From assembly GCA_016195295.1 (NCBI GenBank), contig JACPZV010000246.1, positions 1 to 5,607 on the forward strand: a stretch of DNA of 5,607 nucleotides, written 5' to 3'. This stretch comes from Acidobacteriota bacterium (GTDB lineage: Bacteria; Acidobacteriota; Vicinamibacteria; Vicinamibacterales; CAVVIG01). The notes under the pieces are model-generated. The model was not told where the DNA came from, searched no databases, and saw only the letters and a program-made list of their open reading frames with translations. This document shows, piece by piece, positions 1 through 5,140 of this stretch. Every line of letters begins with the position of its first letter. Position 1 is the stretch's first letter. A program made the position numbers and the translations under genes.

Positions 1-1
1 C

Positions 2-196
2 AAGAGCGTGCTCGACCTCGAGGCGAGTTCGGTCAAGAAGCGGATGAAGGACAAAGCGTTCGCGCGCGGGGTGAAGCGCGAAGATCTCGTCGCCGGCGCC
101 GAGTTGCTCGGGTTGCCGCTCGAGGAGCACATCACCAACGTCATCACGTTCATGCGCGCGCGCGCCGACGCGCTCGGGTTGCGAGGAACGCTGTAA
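2..196 (+). CDS. C-terminal fragment of probable HD-superfamily hydrolase
   Basis: This is the last 64 codons of a gene whose start lies to the left of the window; it ends at TAA 194-196. The visible protein has a basic helix (SSVKKRMKDKAFARGVKRED), then GAELLGLPLEEHI and a final helix ending ADALGLRGTL. This wording resembles the conserved C-terminus of small predicted HD/HDIG phosphohydrolases (COG2316-like), where a basic SVKKRMKDKAFA stretch is followed by a GAE-LG-PL-EHI stretch. The metal-binding H...HD residues would lie upstream and are not visible, so catalytic competence cannot be judged. A GTG at 8 is in frame but is an internal valine, because the frame is open to the left edge. 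A hairpin follows directly after the stop, and the next gene starts 75 bases later on the same strand. The family assignment rests on recalled similarity and is moderately confident; that the frame is coding is more certain. Confidence 0.6.
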   Translation, partial: KSVLDLEASSVKKRMKDKAFARGVKREDLVAGAELLGLPLEEHITNVITFMRARADALGLRGTL

Positions 197-197
197 T

Positions 198-218
198 CGC
201 GGGCCTGAAAGGCCCGCG
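198..218 (+). terminator. GC-rich hairpin after the HD gene, possible terminator
   Basis: CGCGGGCCT (198-206) and AGGCCCGCG (210-218) form a perfect 9-bp stem with a GAA loop, starting one base after the upstream TAA stop. No U-tract follows, so it is not a classical intrinsic terminator. It may instead act as an RNA-stabilising hairpin or a weak or factor-assisted terminator. A second short inverted repeat, GGACC (234-238) / GGTCC (244-248) with a TTTTC loop, follows. Confidence 0.4.
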
Positions 219-271
219 CGACTGTGGAAGGGCGGACCTTTTCGGTCCCACGAACCGTATATCAAAAGCGG

Positions 272-1207
272 ATGGCTGAGACGGATCCTGTCGTCACGCT
301 CGACCGCGTGACGGTCGCCTACGGCAAGAGCCCGGCGCTGCGCGAGGTGACCGCGTCGTTCGCGGCGGGAGCCGTAGGCCTGCTCGGGCCCAACGGCGCC
401 GGCAAGAGCACCCTGATCAAGTCGCTGCTCGGGTTCATCGTGCCCGAGCGCGGGCATCTGCGCGTGCTCGGCTTGAACGTCGCCGAGTCGCCGCTCGAGA
501 TTCGCGCGCGCGTCGGCTACATGCCCGAGAGCGACGCGCACATTCCCGGGATGAACGCCGTCTCGTTTGTCGCGTACTGCGGCGAGCTGGCGGGCCTGCC
601 ACGCGTCGACGCGATGCAGCGCGCGCACGAAATGCTGTTCTACGTCGGTCTCGGCGAAGCGCGCTACCGCAACGTGGAGACGTACTCGACCGGCATGAAG
701 CAGCGCATCAAGCTCGCGCAGGCGCTCGTGCACGATCCGGATTTGTTGTTTCTCGACGAGCCGACCAACGGCATGGATCCCAGGGGGCGCGACGAGATGC
801 TCGAACTCGTTCGCGACCTCGCCCATAACAAGGGCGTCAATCTCATCCTCTCGTCGCACCTGCTGCCCGACGTCGAATACACCTGCGACCATGTCGTCGT
901 GATGGACAAAGGCGCCGTGGCGACCGCGGGTCCGATTGCGGCGCTCAAGCAGCCGCGCGGCCGCCTCTACGAGCTGCGCGTGAAGACGCCGACTGGAGTG
1001 CTCGATCCGTTTGTGGACCGGCTGCGCGCCGCGGGTCTCGACTGCCACTCGACAGACGAGGACATCATGCGCGTCTTCGTGCCCGGCGACGGCGGCGCGC
1101 GCCAGCTCTTCGCGCTCGCCGCGGCCGAGCGCGTGCAGGTGCGCCATCTGCGGCCCAGCGTGTCGACGCTCGAGGACGTGTTCGCCCACGCCGTCGGTGA
1201 GAAATGA
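272..1207 (+). CDS. ABC-2 type exporter ATPase, first copy
   Basis: This is a 311-residue cytoplasmic nucleotide-binding subunit (CcmA/COG1131 type) that should power export through the adjacent permease. Visible motifs are Walker A GPNGAGKST (residues 39-47), a Q-loop region VGYMPES with Glu85 where Gln is classical, signature YSTGMKQR (138-145) in place of LSGGQ, Walker B LLFLDEP with catalytic Glu (158-164), GMDP D-loop region (167-170) and switch His196 in SSH. After about residue 230 comes a C-terminal extension typical of drug-export-like ATPases, ending STLEDVFAHAVG. ATG 272 is chosen because the conserved fold begins soon after (VVTLDRVTVAYG). An in-frame GTG at 224 would add 16 residues unlike the family and has no better ribosome site. 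Neither start has a convincing Shine-Dalgarno. It is the first gene of a four-gene export operon; no clear promoter was seen in 197-271. The substrate is unknown. Confidence 0.93.
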   Translation: MAETDPVVTLDRVTVAYGKSPALREVTASFAAGAVGLLGPNGAGKSTLIKSLLGFIVPERGHLRVLGLNVAESPLEIRARVGYMPESDAHIPGMNAVSFVAYCGELAGLPRVDAMQRAHEMLFYVGLGEARYRNVETYSTGMKQRIKLAQALVHDPDLLFLDEPTNGMDPRGRDEMLELVRDLAHNKGVNLILSSHLLPDVEYTCDHVVVMDKGAVATAGPIAALKQPRGRLYELRVKTPTGVLDPFVDRLRAAGLDCHSTDEDIMRVFVPGDGGARQLFALAAAERVQVRHLRPSVSTLEDVFAHAVGEK

Positions 1208-1209
1208 CG

Positions 1210-1244
1210 CCAGCCACCAGCCACCGGTCACCGGCCACGAGCCT
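1210..1244 (+). repeat. Seven-base tandem repeat array in the operon spacer
   Basis: The 41-base spacer between the first ATPase and the first permease is almost entirely five consecutive heptamers: CCAGCCA, CCAGCCA, CCGGTCA, CCGGCCA and a decayed CGAGCCT. It starts three bases after the TGA stop (1205-1207) and ends five bases before ATG 1249. The unit resembles, but is not identical to, the heptamer of the larger array at 2089-2165. Confidence 0.75.
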
Positions 1245-1248
1245 CTAG

Positions 1249-2088
1249 ATGCCGATTCACGATCAAGGCTATCGACGCTACGGCGGCGGCAAGGCGCCGC
1301 GCGGATACGGATGGACCGTCATCACGCGCGCCGGCATCCGCGCGCTGGCCGCCAAGCGCGCGTTCCTCGGTCTGTTGCTCCTCTCGTGGTTCCCCTTCTT
1401 CGTGCGGGCCGTACAGATCTACGCGGCCGCCAACCTGCCGCAGGCGGCGTTCCTCGCGCCTTCGGCGGACACCTTCCGCCAGTTTCTGGATCAGCAGGAA
1501 ATCTTCGTGTTCTTCGTTACGGTGTACGTGGGCGCGGGGTTGATCGCCAACGACCGGCGCGCGAACGCCCTGCAGATCTACCTCTCGAAACCCCTGACGC
1601 GCGCCGAGTACGTCTTCGGCAAACTCGCGATTCTGATGGCGTTTCTGCTAGTCGTCACATGGGTGCCCGCCATTCTGCTGCTCATCGTGCAAATCGCGTT
1701 CGCGGGCAACTTCACCTTCTTCCAGAACAACGCGTACCTGTTTCCCGCCATCACGCTCTTCTCGTTCTTGCAGGTGACGATGGTCGCGACGGCGATGCTC
1801 GCCCTGTCGTCGCTGTCGAAGAGCAGCCGCTACGTCGGGATTCTGTATGCGGCCGTCCTCTTCTTCACGCAGGCGATCTACGGCGTGCTGTTGGCCGTGA
1901 CGCGGAGCACGGCGTTCTCCTGGGTGTCGTTCCCGGCCAACTTGTCGCAGGTCGGCGACGCGATTTTCCGTCTGCCGCTGAAGTACTCGACGCCGTGGCC
2001 GGTGTCGCTGTTGATGATCCTCGGACTCATTACGGTCTCCGGCCTCGTGCTCGAGCGTCGCGTTCGCGGCGTCGAAGTCGTCGTATGA
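1249..2088 (+). CDS. ABC-2 type permease, first copy
   Basis: This is a 279-residue inner-membrane permease of the ABC-2 family (COG1277-like), the presumed partner of the upstream ATPase. A short cytoplasmic N-terminus (MPIHDQGYRRYGGG), a typical Y-R-Y-G start in this group, precedes about six hydrophobic segments near residues 37-58, 84-102, 124-150, 164-188, 194-217 and 251-268. The stretch GLIANDRRANALQIYLSKPL (97-116) matches the family's cytoplasmic coupling region after helix 2, usually a variant of IA-E-x-x-x-x-T-L-x-x-L-L-S-x-P-x-x-R. The chain ends in a basic tail (ERRVRGVEVVV). ATG 1249 follows the heptamer spacer; the only ribosome site is a weak GAG at 1239-1241. The stop overlaps the next start as ATGA (2085-2088), implying translational coupling. 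The substrate cannot be inferred. Confidence 0.9.
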   Translation: MPIHDQGYRRYGGGKAPRGYGWTVITRAGIRALAAKRAFLGLLLLSWFPFFVRAVQIYAAANLPQAAFLAPSADTFRQFLDQQEIFVFFVTVYVGAGLIANDRRANALQIYLSKPLTRAEYVFGKLAILMAFLLVVTWVPAILLLIVQIAFAGNFTFFQNNAYLFPAITLFSFLQVTMVATAMLALSSLSKSSRYVGILYAAVLFFTQAIYGVLLAVTRSTAFSWVSFPANLSQVGDAIFRLPLKYSTPWPVSLLMILGLITVSGLVLERRVRGVEVVV

Positions 2089-3077
2089 ACCTCGAACCCG
2101 ACACCCGGCACCCGGCACCCGGCACCCGGCACCCGGAACCTGGAACTCGGAACGTGGAACCCGTCGTTTCGGCCGATCACCTGTCGAAGTGGTACGGTCA
2201 AGTCATCGGTCTCAACGACGTATCCGTGTCCCTGCCGCCAGGCATCACCGGACTGCTGGGTCCAAACGGCGCGGGCAAGTCGACGTTCTTGAAGCTCGTC
2301 ACGGGTCAGCTCAAACCGAGCAAGGGCGCGATCACCGTGCTCGGCGAGCCGATCTGGCGTAATTCTGGCTTGTACGTGCGGATTGGTTTTTGCCCTGAGC
2401 AGGACGCCTTTTACGAGCGCATGACCGGCAGCGAGTGGGTGACGGCGCTCGTGCGGCTCAATGGGATCGGTGAGGCCGAGGCGGCCGCGATGGCGCGGCG
2501 CGCCCTCGAGGCGGTCGAGCTGCTCGATGCGGCGGACAAGAAGATCGGCGCCTACAGCAAGGGCATGCGCCAGCGCGTGAAGATGGCGCAGGCGCTCGCC
2601 CACGATCCGGAGTTGCTGATCCTGGACGAGCCGCTGGCCGGCATGGATCCGCTCGCGCGCCGCAAGACGATCCGTCTGATCAAGGAATGGGGCCGCGCCG
2701 GCAAGAGCGTGCTGGTGTCCAGCCACATCCTCCACGAGATCGAATCGATGACGGCCAACATCCTCCTGATCAATCAGGGGCGCATCCTGGCCGAAGGCAA
2801 CGTCCACCAGATTCGCGAACTCATCGACAAGCATCCGCACAGCGTCTACATCAAGGCCGACCACACGCGCGCGCTCGCGCGGGAGTTCCTCGGCCACGAC
2901 GATGTACTGAGCCTCAAGTTCGAAGGCGAGGCCGTCGTTGTGCAAACCGGACAGCCCGACGCGTTCTATGCGCGGCTTACCGATCTGGCGGCCTCCGGAC
3001 AGCTCGGCGCGATCCACGAAGTCACGTCGCCCGACGACAATCTGCAGGCCGTGTTCCAGTATCTGGTGAAGTCATGA
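2085..3077 (+). CDS. ABC-2 type exporter ATPase, second copy
   Basis: This is a 330-residue ATPase paralogous to the first one. Numbered from ATG 2085, it shows Walker A GPNGAGKST (59-67), Q-loop region IGFCPEQ with Glu105, signature YSKGMRQR (157-164), Walker B LLILDEP (177-183), GMDP (186-189), and switch His214 in SSH. The C-terminal extension ends SPDDNLQAVFQYLVKS. It should energise the permease that follows, whose ATG overlaps its stop (ATGA, 3074-3077). The start is uncertain. ATG 2085 overlaps the preceding stop, but the first 27 residues are encoded by a heptanucleotide array and read as low-complexity TRHPAPG-like heptapeptides absent from the family. In-frame GTG 2154, with a GGA about nine bases upstream, would give a more normal 307-residue protein beginning MEPVVSADHLSKWYG. 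Longer upward extension of this frame overlaps the permease gene and is not coding. Confidence 0.92.
   Translation: MNLEPDTRHPAPGTRHPEPGTRNVEPVVSADHLSKWYGQVIGLNDVSVSLPPGITGLLGPNGAGKSTFLKLVTGQLKPSKGAITVLGEPIWRNSGLYVRIGFCPEQDAFYERMTGSEWVTALVRLNGIGEAEAAAMARRALEAVELLDAADKKIGAYSKGMRQRVKMAQALAHDPELLILDEPLAGMDPLARRKTIRLIKEWGRAGKSVLVSSHILHEIESMTANILLINQGRILAEGNVHQIRELIDKHPHSVYIKADHTRALAREFLGHDDVLSLKFEGEAVVVQTGQPDAFYARLTDLAASGQLGAIHEVTSPDDNLQAVFQYLVKS
2089..2165 (+). repeat. Eleven-unit heptanucleotide tandem array at the start of the second ATPase gene
   Basis: Seventy-seven bases read as eleven uninterrupted heptamers: ACCTCGA, ACCCGAC, four exact ACCCGGC (2103-2130), then ACCCGGA, ACCTGGA, ACTCGGA, ACGTGGA and ACCCGTC. 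Divergence increases toward both edges, as expected of an array that grows in the middle. It begins right after ATG 2085. Three units equal seven codons, giving the peptide periods TRHPAPG, TRHPEPG and TRNVEPV if translated. Confidence 0.88.
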
Positions 3078-3919
3078 CCCAGCCCGAGACGCCGCGCGTC
3101 ACGCCCACGGTGTTCGCGTCCTCGGCGCGCGTCTTCGATTTGTCGCTCGGCCAGATGTTGTGGTCGCGCCGCTCCGTTTTTCTCGGACTGCTGCTCGGCG
3201 GCCCCGTGCTTCTGGCGCTCGCGCTGCGCGTCGTCTCCGTGCTGTACGCGTCGGGATTCCGAATCAACGGGGCGCAAGCGGCCGGCGCGTCCGTGTTCGG
3301 CATGATGATCTGGCTGCTCTACATCCGGTTCATCGTGCCTGTGCTCGGCGTGTTCTACGGCACGTCGCTCATCGCGGATGAAGTGGACGATAAGACCATC
3401 ACGTACCTCTTCACGCGGCCGATCCCGCGACGAGCGGTCCTGTTCGGGAAGTTTCTCGCGTATCTCGTCTGCACCGTGCTGTTGGTGCTGCCGTCCGTCC
3501 TGCTCGTGTTCTTTCTCATCGTGCCGATTGGCGGCTCCAGCATCGGCGAGGCATTTCCGCCGTTGCTCTCCGATCTGGCGATGCTGGCAGTTGGACTGAC
3601 GGCGTACGGCGCGGTCTTCGCACTGGTCGGCACGCGCCTCACGCGGCCGCTCATCGTCGGACTCGTGTTCGCGTTCGGGTGGGAACCGGCCGTCTTGTTG
3701 TTCCCGGGTTACCTCAAGCGGCTGACCGTTGCCTACTATCTGCAGGCGCTCGTCAAGCATGAGATGCCCCAGGATTCGACCGTCAGCGTGCTGCTCCAGG
3801 TGTTCCGCGAAGTCCCGTCGATTTCCACGAGCGTGCTGGCTTTGGCGCTCATCGTCGGCGTCACGTTGTGGCTCGCCGGCCGGGCGGTGGAGCAGCGGGA
3901 GTTCGTCCTTGATCAATAG
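3074..3919 (+). CDS. ABC-2 type permease, second copy
   Basis: This is a 281-residue integral inner-membrane permease, the last of the two ATPase-permease pairs. About six hydrophobic segments are seen near residues 36-58, 82-102, 127-151, 164-187, 192-212 and 252-272. Between helices 2 and 3 is the family's cytoplasmic coupling stretch, with SLIADEVDDKTITYLFTRPI at 98-117 followed by RRAVLFGKFLAY. ATG 3074 overlaps the upstream TGA as ATGA, and an SD-like GGTGA lies at 3065-3069, supporting coupled translation with the second ATPase. It differs clearly from the first permease outside the coupling loop, so the two are not a recent duplication. They may form a heterodimeric channel or two separate exporters; the sequence cannot decide. 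The end of this gene carries a candidate promoter for the next gene. The substrate is unknown. Confidence 0.9.
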   Translation: MTQPETPRVTPTVFASSARVFDLSLGQMLWSRRSVFLGLLLGGPVLLALALRVVSVLYASGFRINGAQAAGASVFGMMIWLLYIRFIVPVLGVFYGTSLIADEVDDKTITYLFTRPIPRRAVLFGKFLAYLVCTVLLVLPSVLLVFFLIVPIGGSSIGEAFPPLLSDLAMLAVGLTAYGAVFALVGTRLTRPLIVGLVFAFGWEPAVLLFPGYLKRLTVAYYLQALVKHEMPQDSTVSVLLQVFREVPSISTSVLALALIVGVTLWLAGRAVEQREFVLDQ

Positions 3920-3936
3920 CTGGGAAGGCCGATAAT
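3909..3936 (+). promoter_or_regulatory. Candidate internal promoter for the anchored-protein gene
   Basis: TTGATC (3909-3914) and GATAAT (3931-3936) are separated by 16 bases and match sigma70 -35 and -10 elements at 4 and 5 of 6 positions. The expected start near 3943 would leave a leader of about 43 bases containing the GAGG ribosome site (3973-3976) of the next gene. The -35 box overlaps the stop of the second permease gene. Confidence 0.5.
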
Positions 3937-3985
3937 GGGAACACGCGGCAAGTACTGCGCGTATAAAATGTTGAGGCGCTGTCGA

Positions 3986-5023
3986 ATGACGACCAAGACT
4001 CGGTATTTCGTGATTGCTTCGCTTCTCGTAATGGGGGTGGGCCTCGGAACCGGCTTGGTGGCGTACTACGTGGGGCTGCCGATGGGCGCGTTCCAGCGCC
4101 GTGGCGGTCCCGAGGAGCTGCAGTTCATTCCGCGCGATGCGACCGTCATCGCGTTTGCGAACGTGCAGGAAGTGATGAACTCCGAGCTGCGGCAGAAGAT
4201 CCGCCGCGTCGTGCCGATGCAGGAGAACGGGCAGCGCGAGTTCGAGAACCAGACCGGAATCAACATCGAAACCGACATCGACCGCGTCGTCGCCTCGCTT
4301 AATCCGGATCCGGACAGCACGAACGTCCCCGGAGCGGGAATGGTGCTGGCGCGTGGCCGTTTCGACGAGGTGAAGATCGAAGCGCTGATGCGCGATCACG
4401 GCGCGCAAGTCGAAGACTACAAGACCAAGCGACTCATCGTCGCGGATCTGCCGGCCACGGCGCCCCCGGTGTCTGCCTCCGGTTTGTCCGTCGCCTTTCT
4501 CGAGCCCGGTCTGGTCGCCGTGGGCAGCACAAAGCTGATTCGGCGCGCCATCGATCTCCATCAGTCCGGCGACAACCCGCAGACCGGCTTACAGAGCGTC
4601 ACGGGCAACGAGGAACTGATGAACCTGGTGCGCTCGCTTGACGGCGGCAACGTCTGGGCGGTGGGTCGGTTCGACGCGCTGACCTCGCAGGCACACCTGC
4701 CGCAGAACGTCTCGGGTCAATTGCCCGCGATTACGTGGTTCTCGGTCAGCGGCCGCGTCAATGGCGGGATCCGCGGAATGATCCGCGCCGAGGCGCGCGA
4801 TGATGAAGCCGCCAACAACCTGCGTGACGTCGTTCGCGGGTTCATGGCGCTGGCCAAAATGCAGACGGGATCCAGGCCGGAGCTGCAAGCGATGATGCAG
4901 TCGTTCGAGCTCGGCGGGACGGGCAAGACCGTCGCGCTGTCGTTCGCCGTGCCGGCCGAAGTGTTCGACATGGTGCCCGGTGCGTCTCGGAAGATGCCCG
5001 CCCCGAAGCCCCCCGTGCACTGA
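3986..5023 (+). CDS. Membrane-anchored extracytoplasmic protein of unknown function
   Basis: The 345-residue product has a basic N-terminus (MTTKTRYF), one hydrophobic segment (residues 8-30) and a soluble remainder, so it is probably anchored in the inner membrane with its bulk in the periplasm. No signal-peptidase or lipobox cysteine is seen. The soluble part opens with ELQFIPRDATVIAFANVQEV and later has AFLEPGLVAVGSTKLIRRAI (170-189) and NVWAVGRFDAL (222-232). This alternation of beta strands and helices recalls DUF3352-like proteins, but the resemblance is only general. The C-terminus is a proline-rich tail (KMPAPKPPVH). ATG 3986 is chosen for GAGG at 3973-3976, nine bases upstream. In-frame ATG 3935 also has a purine-rich site (GGGAAGG, 3922-3928) and would add 17 hydrophilic residues before the anchor; ATG 3968 has none. 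It follows the export genes on the same strand by 66 bases, so a role with the exporter is possible but unproven. Confidence 0.8.
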   Translation: MTTKTRYFVIASLLVMGVGLGTGLVAYYVGLPMGAFQRRGGPEELQFIPRDATVIAFANVQEVMNSELRQKIRRVVPMQENGQREFENQTGINIETDIDRVVASLNPDPDSTNVPGAGMVLARGRFDEVKIEALMRDHGAQVEDYKTKRLIVADLPATAPPVSASGLSVAFLEPGLVAVGSTKLIRRAIDLHQSGDNPQTGLQSVTGNEELMNLVRSLDGGNVWAVGRFDALTSQAHLPQNVSGQLPAITWFSVSGRVNGGIRGMIRAEARDDEAANNLRDVVRGFMALAKMQTGSRPELQAMMQSFELGGTGKTVALSFAVPAEVFDMVPGASRKMPAPKPPVH

Positions 5024-5140
5024 CCCGCGACGTAAACGTTTGTCTCGGCGGCGTTGCCGAGCTTGACGCCCTCCCGCGCCGCCCCCTACACTCCTCGGCG
5101 CGCACGCCATTAGATCCTCCCGTTCACTCGATCCACGGCA
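5024..5140 (+). other. Intergenic region with a hairpin and promoter
   Basis: These 117 bases hold a short palindrome AAACGTTT (5034-5041), a 6-bp stem CTCGGC (5044-5049) / GCCGAG (5056-5061) with a six-base loop and no U-tract, and the promoter described separately. The hairpin ends two bases before the -35 box, so it could end the upstream transcript weakly or influence the promoter. No small gene was recognised. Confidence 0.5.
5063..5092 (+). promoter_or_regulatory. Sigma70-type promoter for the cyclotransferase-like gene
   Basis: TTGACG (5063-5068) and TACACT (5087-5092) are separated by 18 bases and match the consensus at 5 and 4 of 6 positions. The predicted transcript would begin near 5099 and have about 40 bases before ATG 5141. 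The C-rich spacer and position ahead of the first gene after a gap support it. Confidence 0.65.

Noticed and set aside
258..263. TATATC as a -10 box for the ABC operon
   Set aside because: No -35-like sequence is found 16-18 bases upstream, and the distance to ATG 272 would leave almost no leader.
1011..2084. Upstream extension of the second ATPase frame through the first permease
   Set aside because: The extra residues are Arg/Ser/Ala-rich and overlap the complete permease gene; ATPase homology begins only after 2154.
2089..2165. CRISPR array
   Set aside because: Units are seven bases with no unique spacers, so this is a simple tandem repeat.
1878..3017. Minus-strand open frame of 379 codons opposite the second ATPase
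   Set aside because: It mirrors the codon pattern of the ATPase gene, has no recognisable motif, and would cover that gene's Walker A and B regions.
3962..3969. TATAAAAT as a -10 box for the anchored-protein gene
   Set aside because: No good -35 lies at the right distance, and a start near 3974 would remove the GAGG ribosome site. TTGATC/GATAAT upstream fits better.
2966..4561. Long open frame on the minus strand (531 codons) opposite the second permease and the anchored protein
   Set aside because: It is rich in Arg, His, Asp and Glu with no domain, and lies opposite two well-supported plus-strand genes. GC-rich codon use commonly leaves such antisense frames open.
4913..4930. GGTGKT in the anchored protein as a Walker A nucleotide-binding loop
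   Set aside because: It lacks the full GxxxxGK[ST] spacing, sits in a predicted beta strand near the C-terminus of an extracytoplasmic domain, and no Walker B is present.
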